A program made the position numbers and the translations under genes. Below the pieces are notes generated by a model. It did not search any database. It was not told the origin of the DNA and worked only from the letters and a program-made list of their open reading frames with translations. From Rhodospirillales bacterium (GTDB lineage: Bacteria; Pseudomonadota; Alphaproteobacteria; Dongiales; Dongiaceae): DNA of 64,000 nucleotides. The stretch spans positions 34,412-98,411 of the forward strand of contig VFKA01000040.1 of assembly GCA_009885795.1 (NCBI GenBank), given 5' to 3'. Shown one piece after another: positions 37,008 through 46,658 of the stretch; within the stretch, counting starts at the first letter, position 1; the number at the start of each line of letters is the position of its first letter.

Positions 37008-38291
37008 ATGACGAGACCGGCATGGGCGCTCTTGGCCGCGGCGGTTGCGCTCGCGGGGTGTGCCATGAAATCGGTTCTCCCGCAGGTCGCGGATCAGCCG
37101 GCGATCGAGGTGAAGCAGCCGGAGGACACGAAGCCGATTCAGTTCCGCAAGATCGTCGTCAAGTTGAAGCGCGGACAGGATATCGGCTCCGTGCAAGTTG
37201 GGCCCTTCTGCCTGAAGGCCGACGATTTTCTCTGGGGTGCCGGCCGGGAGGCGATGGATGGCGCGGAGCTGACCGGGATCTTTCAGGACGAACTGACGGC
37301 GGCGAACTATCGGGTCGTCGGCGACCCGGACGCGCTGTTCGACGATTCCTCGGCGTGGGCGGCCGAGTACCTGGTCGCCGGCCTGGTCACGTCGATGCAG
37401 GCCAATGTCTGCTACCCGTTCTCCGGCAAAAACGATTTCGTCCGGAACCGCGCCGAAGTCTTCATGGATGTCGAATGGCAGGTGTACGGGCGGCTCGACC
37501 AGAAGGTCGTGCATCAAATGAAATCGCAGGGCAGCGGCATCATCAAGAAAGCGCGGCCGGAAGGAGCCAACGAAGCCTTCCTCCTCGCCTTCGCCCAGGC
37601 GTCCCGCAACATGCTGGCGGACCAGGGCTTCCACGACCTGGTGACCGGAGCGCGGCCGGCGGTCGCGACGAGCGCGCCGGCGACCGGTGTGTCGCTGAAA
37701 TCCCCGGCCCTCTCCGCCAGCCCGATGGCCGGACACGCCGAGGAGGTGCGCGCCGAGGTCGTCACCGTCTTGGCCGGGGGCGGCCACGGCTCGGGCTTCT
37801 TCATCGACACCGCCGGGCACGTCCTGACCAATTACCACGTCGTGGGGACGGCCGAGCGGGTGACGTTACGTCTTAGTGGCGGCCAGGAGCTCGTCGCCGC
37901 GGTGCTGGCGCGGGATTCGCGCCGCGACGTGGCGCTGCTTCAGGTGGAGCAACTGTCCACCAAGGGCCTGCCGCTGCGTCTGGACGCGCCTAAGGTCGGC
38001 GACGAGGTCTTCGCCGTCGGCGCGCCGCTCAATGTCGAACTAAGCGGAACCATGAGCAAGGGCATCGTCAGCGCGCTGCGCGCCATGGACGGCCTGGCTT
38101 TCATCCAGAGCGACGTGAGCATCCTGGGGGGCAGCAGCGGCGGCCCGCTGCTCGACGCCAACGGCAACGTCATCGGCATCGCCGTGTCGGGGATGAACGA
38201 GAGCGGCAGCTCGACCAGCGTCAACTTCTTCATCCCGATCGGCGATGCGCTCGGCGCGCTTGGCATAAGTGTGGAGAGCGGCACTTTGTAG
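37008..38291 (+). CDS. Lipoprotein trypsin-like serine protease
   Basis: A 427-residue exported protein. The signal peptide ends in a lipobox (LLAAAVALAGC). The N-terminal part (~20-230) contains VGPFCLKADDFLWGAG and FQDELTAANYRVVGDPDALF and is not a domain I recognise. The protease domain (~250-425) has GSGFFIDTAGHVLTNYHVVG (His), SRRDVALLQVEQ (Asp) and LGGSSGGPLLDANGNVIGIA (Ser), so the triad is complete. No PDZ domain follows, unlike DegP. The ATG at 37008 has GGGGGGCAGGG upstream. The novel N-terminal region may sense or bind a substrate. Confidence 0.85.
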   Translation: MTRPAWALLAAAVALAGCAMKSVLPQVADQPAIEVKQPEDTKPIQFRKIVVKLKRGQDIGSVQVGPFCLKADDFLWGAGREAMDGAELTGIFQDELTAANYRVVGDPDALFDDSSAWAAEYLVAGLVTSMQANVCYPFSGKNDFVRNRAEVFMDVEWQVYGRLDQKVVHQMKSQGSGIIKKARPEGANEAFLLAFAQASRNMLADQGFHDLVTGARPAVATSAPATGVSLKSPALSASPMAGHAEEVRAEVVTVLAGGGHGSGFFIDTAGHVLTNYHVVGTAERVTLRLSGGQELVAAVLARDSRRDVALLQVEQLSTKGLPLRLDAPKVGDEVFAVGAPLNVELSGTMSKGIVSALRAMDGLAFIQSDVSILGGSSGGPLLDANGNVIGIAVSGMNESGSSTSVNFFIPIGDALGALGISVESGTL

Positions 38292-38407
38292 AAAAACGGG
38301 CTGGCGGCGCTCGCCCTTTCATTGAACCGATGAATCGTGCATTTTGGCGGCGGGGAGAACGAGGGGCCGCGACCGGCCTGGAAGCTTTAAGGACACGGCA
38401 ACGAGTC

Positions 38408-40678
38408 ATGGCCGATACCGAACACGCCAACGTCACCGACGAGGACGCCCTTCAGCTTCATGCGAGCGGGCGGCCCGGCAAGATCGAGATCAGGGCGACC
38501 AAGCCGCTGATGACCCAGCGCGACCTGTCGCTCGCCTATTCGCCCGGCGTGGCGGCGCCCTGCCTCAGGATCCACAAGGATCCGAGTCTCGCCTACGACT
38601 ACACCGCCAAGGGCAATCTGGTCGCCGTCATCTCGAACGGCACGGCGGTGCTGGGGTTGGGGGATCTGGGCGCGCTCGCGTCGAAGCCGGTCATGGAAGG
38701 CAAGGCGGTGCTGTTCAAGCGCTTCGCCGACATCGACGGCATCGACATCGAGGTGGATACGCGCGACGTCGACGAGTTCGTCAACTGCGTGCGCTTTCTG
38801 GGCCCGACCTTCGGCGGCATCAATCTCGAGGACATCAAGGCGCCGGAATGCTTCATCATCGAGCAGCGCCTGCGCGAGCTCATGGACATCCCGGTGTTTC
38901 ACGACGATCAGCACGGCACCGCCATCATCACGGCGGCGGGGCTGATCAACGCCCTCGACATCACCGGGCGCGACTTCAAGACGACGCGGGTCGTGGTCAA
39001 CGGCGCCGGCGCCGCGGCTATCGCCTGCATCGAACTGATCAAGGCCATGGGGCTGCCGCCCGAAAACGCCATCCTGTGCGATACGAGCGGCGTCATCTAT
39101 CAGGGCCGCGAGAAGGGCATGAACCAGTGGAAATCGGCGCACGCGGCGCGCACCAAGGCGCGCACGCTCGCCGAAGCGATGGCGGGGGCCGACGTGTTCC
39201 TCGGTCTTTCGGCGAAGGGGGCGGTGACCCAGGCCATGGTCGCCGGCATGGCGGCCAAGCCGATCGTGTTCGCCATGGCCAATCCCGATCCGGAGATCAC
39301 CCCCGAGGAGGTCCGCGCCACGCGCAAGGACGCCATCGTCGCCACCGGGCGTTCCGATTACCCGAACCAGGTCAACAACGTGCTGGGCTTCCCCTACATC
39401 TTCAGGGGCGCGCTCGACGTGCGCGCCTCCACCATCAATGACGCGATGAAGATCGCCGCGGCGCGCGCCATCGCCGAACTGGCGCGCGCGGACGTGCCCG
39501 ATGAAGTGGATGCCGCCTATGCCGGACGGCGCTTGCGCTACGGCCCCGACTACATCATCCCGGTGCCGTTCGATCCGCGGCTTATTTCGACGGTGGCGCC
39601 CGCCGTCGCCAAGGCGGCGATGGAAAGCGGCGTCGCCCGCCGGCCGATCCTGGACATGGACGGCTACGTCGGCGAGCTGTCGGCGCGGCTCGATCCCACA
39701 TCCGCGAGCCTCCACTTCATCTTCGAGAGGGTGCAAGGGAGCGGCAAGCGCATCGTGTTCGCGGAGGGCGAGGAGGAGAAGGTCATCCGGGCGGCGCTGG
39801 CGTTCCGCAACGCCGGCTACGGCACGCCGGTGCTGGTCGGACGCGAGGAACGCGTGGCGGAGGTGGCGCGGGGCGCGGGTCTCGCCGACGCCGAAACGCT
39901 CGAAGTGCACAACGCGCGGCTGTCCCGGCACAATGCCGATTACACGAAATTTCTTTACCGCCGCCTGCAACGCAAGGGCCTGCTGCACCGCGATTGCCAG
40001 CGCATGGTGAACCAGGACCGTAACGTCTTCGCCGCCTGCATGGTGGCGCAAGGGCACGCCGACGCGATGGTGAGCGGCCTCACCCGCAGCTTCGCGACAA
40101 CGCTCGAAGAGATTTCGCGCGTCATCGACCCGGAGCCCGGTCACCTGGTGTTCGGACTTTCGCTCGTGGTCGCGCGCGGGCGAACGGTGCTCATCGCCGA
40201 CACATCGGTGCATGAACTGCCGACCGCCGAGGATTTGGCCGACATCGCCCAGCAGAGCGCCACGCGCGCGCGCCAGATCGGCCATGAGCCGCGCGTGGCG
40301 TTCCTGTCCTTTTCCAATTTCGGCAACCCGCCGCTGAACCGCGCCGAGCGCATCCGCGACGCGGTCGCGCTGCTCGACGGCCGCAAGGTCGATTTCGAGT
40401 ACGATGGCGAGATGCAGGCCGACGTGGCGTTGGACCACGAGCTGCAGCGCGAGCTCTATCCCTTCAGCCGCCTGACCGGCCCGGCCAACGTGCTGATCAT
40501 GCCGGCGCTGCACAGCGCCAACATTTCGGCCATGCTGCTTCGCAAACTCGCCGGCGGCACGGTGGTGGGTCCGTATCTCACCGGCTTCGCCCGATCGGCC
40601 CAGGTCGTGCGCGCCGGAGCGACGGTCAGCGAGATCGTCAACACGGCCGTGCTGGCGACCCTCGACACGTTGCGCTGA
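38408..40678 (+). CDS. maeB: NADP-dependent malic enzyme with phosphotransacetylase-like domain
   Basis: Oxidatively decarboxylates malate to pyruvate, giving NADPH. The 756 residues form an N-terminal malic domain ([38 protein letters not shown]), an NAD(P)-binding domain ([15 protein letters not shown]), and a C-terminal phosphate acetyl/butyryltransferase-like domain (~440-756) that is regulatory in MaeB enzymes. The ATG at 38408 has AAGGACACGG upstream; a frame extending to 38330 lacks support. Typical length for the bifunctional-type MaeB. Confidence 0.95.
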   Translation: MADTEHANVTDEDALQLHASGRPGKIEIRATKPLMTQRDLSLAYSPGVAAPCLRIHKDPSLAYDYTAKGNLVAVISNGTAVLGLGDLGALASKPVMEGKAVLFKRFADIDGIDIEVDTRDVDEFVNCVRFLGPTFGGINLEDIKAPECFIIEQRLRELMDIPVFHDDQHGTAIITAAGLINALDITGRDFKTTRVVVNGAGAAAIACIELIKAMGLPPENAILCDTSGVIYQGREKGMNQWKSAHAARTKARTLAEAMAGADVFLGLSAKGAVTQAMVAGMAAKPIVFAMANPDPEITPEEVRATRKDAIVATGRSDYPNQVNNVLGFPYIFRGALDVRASTINDAMKIAAARAIAELARADVPDEVDAAYAGRRLRYGPDYIIPVPFDPRLISTVAPAVAKAAMESGVARRPILDMDGYVGELSARLDPTSASLHFIFERVQGSGKRIVFAEGEEEKVIRAALAFRNAGYGTPVLVGREERVAEVARGAGLADAETLEVHNARLSRHNADYTKFLYRRLQRKGLLHRDCQRMVNQDRNVFAACMVAQGHADAMVSGLTRSFATTLEEISRVIDPEPGHLVFGLSLVVARGRTVLIADTSVHELPTAEDLADIAQQSATRARQIGHEPRVAFLSFSNFGNPPLNRAERIRDAVALLDGRKVDFEYDGEMQADVALDHELQRELYPFSRLTGPANVLIMPALHSANISAMLLRKLAGGTVVGPYLTGFARSAQVVRAGATVSEIVNTAVLATLDTLR

Positions 40679-40735
40679 CGAGCCTATTGAGCAAGTAGCG
40701 ATGCAAGTGTCCTGCTTCTCGATCCATGGTGTCCC

Positions 40736-40925
40736 CCGCGCCACCAATTGTCATCGCCGGGCTCGACCCGGCGATCCATGGCGCGGCCGGCGAACTCGCC
40801 GGAAGATTCGCGCCGATCGGGTGCAACACCACGCGTGCGACGCCGATGGATCGCCGGGTCAGGCCCGGCGATGACAGCTTTTCTTGGCGTCCCACGGCTC
40901 GGATCGATTCGACTATTGCCTAACG
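40736..40925. repeat. Composite palindromic repeat, full copy
   Basis: Two palindromes (40753-40775 and 40850-40872, each with 9-bp arms around a 5-base loop and cores CGCCGGG/CCCGGCG) flank ~74 bp of unrelated sequence. Both outer flanks are homologous to the flanks of the single palindrome at 8495-8597, in inverted orientation. It fills the gap between maeB and the FNT channel gene. In frame it yields peptides such as VIAGLDPAIHG, a common false protein made by this kind of alphaproteobacterial repeat. Confidence 0.75.
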
Positions 40926-40937
40926 CGCCTTGAGCGG

Positions 40938-41810
40938 ATGAACGTCCCGGCCAATGACACGGGCGCGCGGCGGTTCGACGCCCTTCTGCCCGAGGAGATC
41001 GCGCGCAAGGCGGAAGCCATCGGCGCGGCCAAGGTCCGGAACGACCAAGTGACGATGTTCGTGCTGGCGGTCCTCGCCGGCGCCTTCATCGGGCTCGGCG
41101 CCATGTTCTCGACCACGACGCTCGCCGGGTTTTCGGGCGAGCTTCCCTATGGCGTCGTGCGCTTCATCGCCGGCATTGCCTTCGCGCTCGGCCTCATCCT
41201 GGTCATCCTCGGCGGCGCCGAGCTGTTCACCGGAAACACGCTGATCGTCATGGCCTGGGCCAGCCGTAGGATCACGCTTCTGGAAATGTTGCGCTCCTGG
41301 ACCATCGTCTATGCCGGCAATTTCATCGGCGCCGTGGCGACCGCGCTGCTGGTCGTCCTTTCCGGGCAGTATCTCGACGGCGAGGGCAGCGTCGGGCAGG
41401 CGGCGCTGGCGGCGGCGGTGGCCAAGGCGTCGCGGCCATTCTGGCCGGCGCTCTTCCTCGGCATACTCTGCAACGTGCTGGTCTGTCTCGCCGTGTGGCT
41501 GTCGCTGGGCGCGCGCGGCACGGCCGACAAGGTTCTGGCCATCCTCTTTCCCGTCGCGGCCTTCGTCGCGGCGGGGTTCGAGCATTCGGTCGCGAACATG
41601 TACCTGCTGCCGGCGGGGCTGTTCATCGAAGCCCTGGCGCCTTCCTGGTTCTGGTCCGAGATCGGCGCCAAGGTCGCGAACATCGAGGTGTTGAGCTGGG
41701 GCCGATTCGCGCTCGGCCTCATTCCCGTCACCATCGGCAACGTCATCGGCGGCGGCGTCCTCGTCGGCGCCGTCTATTGGTTCGTCTACTTACGCCGAAG
41801 GGAAGCGTAG
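40938..41810 (+). CDS. Formate/nitrite transporter (FNT) family channel
   Basis: Integral membrane channel of 290 residues for small monovalent anions such as formate or nitrite. There are six or seven hydrophobic segments. The family signatures are GAFIGLGAMFSTTTL near residue 50, GGAELFTGNTLIVMAW near residue 95, and VTIGNVIGGGVLVGAVYWF near the end. FocA-like and NirC-like members cannot be separated with confidence here. The start ATG at 40938 follows directly on the palindromic repeat. No formate or nitrite enzyme genes are adjacent. Confidence 0.92.
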   Translation: MNVPANDTGARRFDALLPEEIARKAEAIGAAKVRNDQVTMFVLAVLAGAFIGLGAMFSTTTLAGFSGELPYGVVRFIAGIAFALGLILVILGGAELFTGNTLIVMAWASRRITLLEMLRSWTIVYAGNFIGAVATALLVVLSGQYLDGEGSVGQAALAAAVAKASRPFWPALFLGILCNVLVCLAVWLSLGARGTADKVLAILFPVAAFVAAGFEHSVANMYLLPAGLFIEALAPSWFWSEIGAKVANIEVLSWGRFALGLIPVTIGNVIGGGVLVGAVYWFVYLRRREA

Positions 41811-41816
41811 GGAGCG

Positions 41817-41841
41817 GCCGGGGTCGGAGCTCGACCCCGGC
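41817..41841. terminator. GC hairpin between convergent genes
   Basis: A perfect 10-bp inverted repeat (41817-41826 with 41832-41841; arms GCCGGGGTCG/CGACCCCGGC) lies exactly between the ends of the FNT gene and the convergent secreted-protein gene. No T-run follows on either strand, so it may be a weak or Rho-assisted terminator. Confidence 0.5.
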
Positions 41842-41848
41842 GCACTGG

Positions 41849-42724
41849 TTAGTTCGCGGCGTCGACCGAGACCGAGCGGACCCAGTAAGTGCCGCCGCTG
41901 TTGATCAGCAAGAGGCCATCGAACGGCTTCTTGAGCTGTGTATCCTGCGCGGCGATGACCTGCTTGTCGTCAAGCGTCACCACCATGCGGCCCTGCTTGT
42001 CGCGGGTCCAATCGATGACGTGCGGCTTGCCGTCCTCGAGCGCGACCGGCCCGCTCGACTGGCCGATGATCTGCGCGCCCTTGGATGTTATCAGCTGCAA
42101 CTGGAGGCCGGTGGCCGCGCCCGGCATATAGGCGATACGGTAGGCGTTGTTGCCGGACGCGCCCTGGTAGGGACCGAAATCGAGCCGGCCGGCGCGATCG
42201 CGCGAGGTGAGTTCGAATCGCACGGCGAAGGCGTTGGAGAACTTCACCGGCGTGAATACGGACGCGTACTGGGACTGGCCCTGCTGCGGTTGCAGCAGTG
42301 CCCCCAGGAGCTGGTTGAGCTGACCGCCGGCGGCGGCGCCGATCGAGGTCTTCAGGCCTGAGTTTGGTCCGCGCGGGTCCACCTTGAATTGGCCGGCGCT
42401 GACCTGCCAGGCGGGATTGGCGGTATAATTCCCGTCCTTGAAATCATCGAACAGAACCCGCGTGCCCCACGGATTCTCATAGGCCGCGAGCAGATCGTTC
42501 AAATCCTCGAGAAACAAGGGATCGGCGGCGCGCGCATCTTCCGCCTCATCGATCAGCTCTCTCAGATTGGCGACCAGGTCGTCGATTTCACCCGATTCCT
42601 GATTGCCCTCCCATTGATTGTATTTGGTCTGTGCCGACACCGGTCCGGCGACGAGGCTGGCCAGAGCCAGCGCCCCCGTCAACATCAGAACGGTCGGCAG
42701 CGCTTTCAAGCGTGTCCGGTTCAT
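41849..42724 (-). CDS. Secreted protein, lectin-like fold suspected
   Basis: A 291-residue exported protein of unknown family. The signal peptide (LPTVLMLTGALALASLVAG, cleavage near VSAQT) is clear. The mature protein starts with an acidic helical segment (LVANLRELIDEAEDARAADP). It continues as a beta-rich region (~95-290; VLFDDFKDGNYTANPAWQV, FSNAFAVRFELTSRDRAG, DGKPHVIDWTRDKQGRMVVT), the order seen in LamG/glucanase-like jelly-roll domains. That similarity is by eye only. The start ATG at 42724 is divergent from phoR. Confidence 0.65.
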   Translation of the reverse strand: MNRTRLKALPTVLMLTGALALASLVAGPVSAQTKYNQWEGNQESGEIDDLVANLRELIDEAEDARAADPLFLEDLNDLLAAYENPWGTRVLFDDFKDGNYTANPAWQVSAGQFKVDPRGPNSGLKTSIGAAAGGQLNQLLGALLQPQQGQSQYASVFTPVKFSNAFAVRFELTSRDRAGRLDFGPYQGASGNNAYRIAYMPGAATGLQLQLITSKGAQIIGQSSGPVALEDGKPHVIDWTRDKQGRMVVTLDDKQVIAAQDTQLKKPFDGLLLINSGGTYWVRSVSVDAAN

Positions 42725-42794
42725 GGTTGCGATCCGCCCTTTTCTGGGGTTAGGGAAAACATGGATTTCCTAGCACGCCCGAGGCTAGTTTGTC

Positions 42795-44138
42795 TTGGAT
42801 GAACCGGCGATGAACCAGGGACGGCGCATGTCCACCTCCATTGCGCGACGCCTGCCGTGGTTGGCGGCCGTTTCGGCCCCGGTTGCGATCGCGTTTGGGG
42901 TGTCGATGGCCGGCGGCTGGATCGCGGCCTGGCCAGGCCTGCTCGCGGCCGGCGCGACGACGCTGGCGATTTGCACGCTGCTGTGGCGCCCGCTCGGCCG
43001 GCTCGATCGCGAGTCTCGCCGATCGAACGAGGCGGCGGCGCGCGCGCTCGATCGCGCCCAGGGGGAACTCGCGGCGGCGGCGCGGTTCAATGACGCGCTG
43101 GTCGCCCGATTGCCCGTACCGATCCTGCTGCTGGACAAGACCCTTCGGATCCGCCGCGCCAATCCAGCCGCCGCGACGTTGCTGGGGGTCGAGCTTGCCG
43201 GGCGCGACCTCATCGCCGTGTTGCGTCACCCCGATCTGATCGAGGCCGCCCTGGACTGTATCCGTGGCGGCGCCGGGCGCAGCGTCGAGGTGCGGCTTCC
43301 GGTGCCCTTGGAGCGCCGCCTCGGCGCGCGCGTGGAACCGATGGAGGCACCTGGAGCGGACGACATACGAGCGGTCGTGGCGCTCGAAGACCTGACGGCG
43401 CTCGACCGGGCGGAGCGATCGCGCGCCGATTTCGTCGCCAATGTCAGCCACGAATTGCGCACGCCGTTGTCATCGGTCATCGGCTTCATCGAGACGCTGC
43501 GCGGGCCGGCTAGGGAAGACCGCCCGGCGCGGGAAAAGTTTTTGGCGATCATGGACGGCCAGGCGCGGCGCATGGCGCGCCTTGTCGCCGACCTTCTGTC
43601 GCTGTCGCGCATCGAACTCGACGAGCACCGGGCGCCGACCGGGCGGGTTTCATTGGCGGGCATCTTGCGCGCGGTCGCGGAGTCCCTGCACATGAAGGCG
43701 GCGGAGCGGGGTATTGCGATCGCGTTCGATGCGCCCCCGCCGGGGGCCGCGCCGGCTTGCGATCTCGATGCGCTGCCGCCCGTTCTCGGCGAGGCCGACG
43801 AGCTGACCCAGGTCTTCCAGAACCTGATCGACAACGCCCTCAAATACAGCCGCGAACGGGCCACCGTGCGCATCGCGACCTGGCTGGCGCCGGGCGGGAG
43901 CGTGGCGGTCGCGGTGATGGACCAAGGCGAGGGCATACCGCGCGAACACTTGCCGCGGTTGACCGAGCGGTTCTACCGCGTGAACACGGCGCGCTCGCGC
44001 GACCTGGGTGGAACCGGTCTTGGACTCGCTATCGTCAAGCACATCGTCAACCGCCACCGCGGCGAGCTTCGGATCGAAAGCGAGCCCGGAACTGGCAGCA
44101 CATTTACAGTGATTATTCCTGCAATTTCAAATATGTAA
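42795..44138 (+). CDS. phoR: Phosphate regulon sensor histidine kinase PhoR
   Basis: Membrane sensor kinase controlling PhoB. The 447 residues show two N-terminal membrane segments (~20-65), a PAS-like region (~100-190; VARLPVPILLLDKTLRIRRA), HisKA with the phospho-acceptor His in FVANVSHELRTPLSSVIGF, and HATPase motifs DNALKYSRE, DQGEGIPREH and GGTGLGLAIVKHIV. Starts at 42795, 42810 or 42828 are possible. Identity as PhoR rests on the pst/phoU/phoB genes that follow. The gene sits ahead of the pst promoter rather than beside phoB. Confidence 0.95.
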   Translation: MDEPAMNQGRRMSTSIARRLPWLAAVSAPVAIAFGVSMAGGWIAAWPGLLAAGATTLAICTLLWRPLGRLDRESRRSNEAAARALDRAQGELAAAARFNDALVARLPVPILLLDKTLRIRRANPAAATLLGVELAGRDLIAVLRHPDLIEAALDCIRGGAGRSVEVRLPVPLERRLGARVEPMEAPGADDIRAVVALEDLTALDRAERSRADFVANVSHELRTPLSSVIGFIETLRGPAREDRPAREKFLAIMDGQARRMARLVADLLSLSRIELDEHRAPTGRVSLAGILRAVAESLHMKAAERGIAIAFDAPPPGAAPACDLDALPPVLGEADELTQVFQNLIDNALKYSRERATVRIATWLAPGGSVAVAVMDQGEGIPREHLPRLTERFYRVNTARSRDLGGTGLGLAIVKHIVNRHRGELRIESEPGTGSTFTVIIPAISNM

Positions 44139-44154
44139 CCAATATTTATGTTGA

Positions 44155-44172
44155 CGTCATCAAAATGTCACA
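44155..44172 (+). promoter_or_regulatory. Pho box upstream of pstS
   Basis: Two direct half-sites, CGTCAT at 44155 and TGTCAC at 44166, repeat GTCA at 11-bp spacing with an AT-rich spacer. This is the classic PhoB-binding arrangement. It lies in the AT-rich 110-bp gap between phoR and pstS, ~80 bp before the pstS start, followed by AT-rich -10-like sequence. It predicts PhoB activation of pstSCAB-phoU-phoB under phosphate limitation. Confidence 0.8.
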
Positions 44173-44249
44173 TATATGCAATAAGACTGCCGTTGGAACG
44201 ACCTTAATCTCGCCTTCGGCCGTCCTGGCCGCATTCATCAAGGGAGATC

Positions 44250-45272
44250 ATGTCGATGATCAAATCGCTGTTCTTGGCGGCCGCCGCCGCCGTCGCGATG
44301 TCAGGAGCCGCCGAGGCGCGCGATCAGATCCGCATCGTCGGTTCCAGCACCGTATTTCCGTTCACCAGCGCCGTCGCCGAGCAGTTCGGCTCCGCGGGCA
44401 AGTTCAATACGCCGGTGGTCGAATCGACCGGCACCGGCGGCGGCATCAAGCTTTTCTGCGCCGGTATCGGGCCCGATCACCCGGACATCGTCAACGCGTC
44501 GCGCGAGATCAAGGATTCCGAGGTGAAGTCCTGCGCCGAGGCGGGCATCACCGAAATTACCGAAGTCAAGATCGGGTACGACGGAATCGTGCTGGCGACA
44601 TCGAAGGAGCATCCGCCCTTGTCGCTGAACCAGGAAAAGATCTGGCTGGCTCTCGCCAAGGAAGTACCGGTGAACGGCCAGCTCGTCGCCAATCCCTACC
44701 GGACTTGGGCCGATATCGATCCGTCGCTTCCGGCGGATAAGATCGAAGTGCTGGGCCCGCCGCCGACCTCGGGTACGCGCGATGCCTTCGTCGAACTGGC
44801 TTTGGACAAGGGTTGCGCCAAGTTTCCGGAGATCGAAGCCCTGGAGGGCGATGCCAAGAAGGCGGCTTGCCAGACGATCCGCGAGGACGGCGCCTTCATC
44901 GAAGCCGGCGAAAACGACAATCTCATCGTCAACAAGCTCGCGGCCAATCCGCGCGCGGTCGGCGTCTTCGGGTTCGGCTTCCTCGACCAGAACACCGACA
45001 AGTTGCACGCCGCGCTGGTCGGCGACGTCGCCCCCACCTTCGAGACCATCTCCGACGGATCCTACCCGGTCTCGCGCTCGCTCTACATCTACGTGAAGAA
45101 CGCCCATGTCGGCGTCATCCCCGGCATCAAGGAGTTCGTCGCCGAGTACATGAGCGACCGGGCGTCGGGCGAGGAAGGATATCTCATCGACAAGGGGCTG
45201 ATCCCACTTCCCGCCGCCGAACACGAGACGGTCGGCGTGGCGGCGATGGCCCTGCAACCGCTGACCAACTGA
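44250..45272 (+). CDS. pstS: Phosphate-binding periplasmic protein PstS
   Basis: High-affinity phosphate receptor of 340 residues. A short signal peptide (SLFLAAAAAVAMSGAAEA) is followed by IRIVGSSTVFPFTSAVAEQF, the phosphate loop with Ser/Thr contacts, and later GPPPTSGTRDAFVELALDKG, the second ligand-binding segment. ATG at 44250 has GGGAGA upstream; an ATG six bases earlier belongs to another frame. First gene behind the Pho box; pstC starts 3 bp after its stop. Confidence 0.97.
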   Translation: MSMIKSLFLAAAAAVAMSGAAEARDQIRIVGSSTVFPFTSAVAEQFGSAGKFNTPVVESTGTGGGIKLFCAGIGPDHPDIVNASREIKDSEVKSCAEAGITEITEVKIGYDGIVLATSKEHPPLSLNQEKIWLALAKEVPVNGQLVANPYRTWADIDPSLPADKIEVLGPPPTSGTRDAFVELALDKGCAKFPEIEALEGDAKKAACQTIREDGAFIEAGENDNLIVNKLAANPRAVGVFGFGFLDQNTDKLHAALVGDVAPTFETISDGSYPVSRSLYIYVKNAHVGVIPGIKEFVAEYMSDRASGEEGYLIDKGLIPLPAAEHETVGVAAMALQPLTN

Positions 45273-45275
45273 ACC

Positions 45276-46658
45276 ATGTCCCACGTCGCGCTTGCCGCAA
45301 TTCTGCTACTGCTCGCCGCCCTCGGCTACACGATGGGCCGGCGGCGGGCCACGGCACTCTCCGGCGGCCAAGCGCGACGTCTTCATTCCCTGCCGTCCTA
45401 TCACGGACTCTACGTGGCGCTGTGGTGCGCGCTGCCGGCCGCGGCGGTCCTTGCCGTGTGGCTGGTGGCCGAACCGCAAATCATCGCCGTTCTTCTGATG
45501 CCGAGCCTGCCGCCCGGCAGCGCCGGCTTGACCGACGGCGCGTTCCAATTGCTGCTTGGCGACATCGAGAGCTTCGCGGCCGGTCGCGCGCCCGAAGCTG
45601 GCACCGATCCCGCCGTGATCGCCGCCGCCCGGCGGCTGTCCGAGCTTCGCCAGAGCGGTTTCATTCTGTTGGCGCTTGCCGCCATCGCGCTCGGAGCCGG
45701 CGGCATCGGCTGGAGCCGGTCGCGCATTCGCCCGGGTCTTCGCGCCCGCAACGCGGTCGAACGGGCGACCATCGTCATCATGATCGCGGCCTCGACGGTC
45801 GCTATCTTGACGACGGTCGGGATCGTCATGTCGCTGTTGTTCGAATCCGCGCGCTTCTTCGCCCAGGTGCCTTTCTCGGATTTTCTTTTCGGCCTGCAAT
45901 GGAGCCCGCAAACGGCATTGCGCGAGGATCAGGTCGGCAGTTCCGGCGCCTTCGGCGCGGTGCCGATTTTCGCCGGAACCTTCATCATCACCCTCATCGC
46001 CATGGCGGTGGCGGTGCCGATCGGTCTCATGGCGGCCGTCTACATGTCCGAATACGCGGGCAAGCGCGCTCGGGCGATCGCCAAGCCGGCGCTGGAGATG
46101 CTCGCCGGCATTCCAACCGTCGTCTATGGGTTCATCGCCGCGATCATGGTCGGGCCGGCTTTGCGCGATGCCGGCGAGTGGGTCGGGCTCGACGTGGCTT
46201 CGGAGAGCGCGCTTGCCGCCGGATTGGTCATGGGCGTCATGATCATCCCCTTCGTTTCGTCGCTCAGCGACGACGTGATGAACGCGGTGCCGCAAACCTT
46301 GCGCGACGGCTCCTACGCCATCGGCGCCACCAAGTCGGAGACCATCGTCCGGGTCGTGTTCCCGGCGGCGCTGCCGGGCATCATCGGCGCGGTGCTGCTG
46401 GCGGTGTCGCGCGCGGTGGGCGAGACCATGATCGTGGTCATGGCGGCCGGCCTTGCCGCCAATCTGACCGCCAACCCCTTGCAGGCGGTCACCACCGTCA
46501 CGGTCCAAATCGTCACGCTGCTGGTCGGCGACCAGGAGTTCGACAGCCCCAAGACATTGGCGGCGTTCGCGCTCGGGCTGGTGCTGTTCGCGGTCACGCT
46601 GGCGACCAACGTGATTGCCTTGCGCGTCGTGCGCCGATACCGGGAGCAATACGAGTGA
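45276..46658 (+). CDS. pstC: Phosphate ABC transporter permease PstC
   Basis: Inner-membrane permease of 460 residues. The N-terminal ~170 residues hold extra membrane helices and a periplasmic stretch, as in alphaproteobacterial PstC. The binding-protein-dependent transport domain follows: FIITLIAMAVAVPIGLMAAV, EMLAGIPTVVYGFIAAI (EAA-like loop region) and ATKSETIVRVVFPAALPGII. It overlaps pstA by 4 bp (GTGA). Confidence 0.96.
   Translation: MSHVALAAILLLLAALGYTMGRRRATALSGGQARRLHSLPSYHGLYVALWCALPAAAVLAVWLVAEPQIIAVLLMPSLPPGSAGLTDGAFQLLLGDIESFAAGRAPEAGTDPAVIAAARRLSELRQSGFILLALAAIALGAGGIGWSRSRIRPGLRARNAVERATIVIMIAASTVAILTTVGIVMSLLFESARFFAQVPFSDFLFGLQWSPQTALREDQVGSSGAFGAVPIFAGTFIITLIAMAVAVPIGLMAAVYMSEYAGKRARAIAKPALEMLAGIPTVVYGFIAAIMVGPALRDAGEWVGLDVASESALAAGLVMGVMIIPFVSSLSDDVMNAVPQTLRDGSYAIGATKSETIVRVVFPAALPGIIGAVLLAVSRAVGETMIVVMAAGLAANLTANPLQAVTTVTVQIVTLLVGDQEFDSPKTLAAFALGLVLFAVTLATNVIALRVVRRYREQYE

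Noticed and set aside
30781..40678. Possible frameshifts or pseudogenes in glnD, mutS or maeB
   Set aside because: All three are open over their full length with motifs in the expected order, so no decay is supported.
40726..40923. Small protein-like frame between maeB and the FNT gene
   Set aside because: It translates the palindromic repeat; peptides like VIAGLDPAIHG are a known artefact of such repeats.
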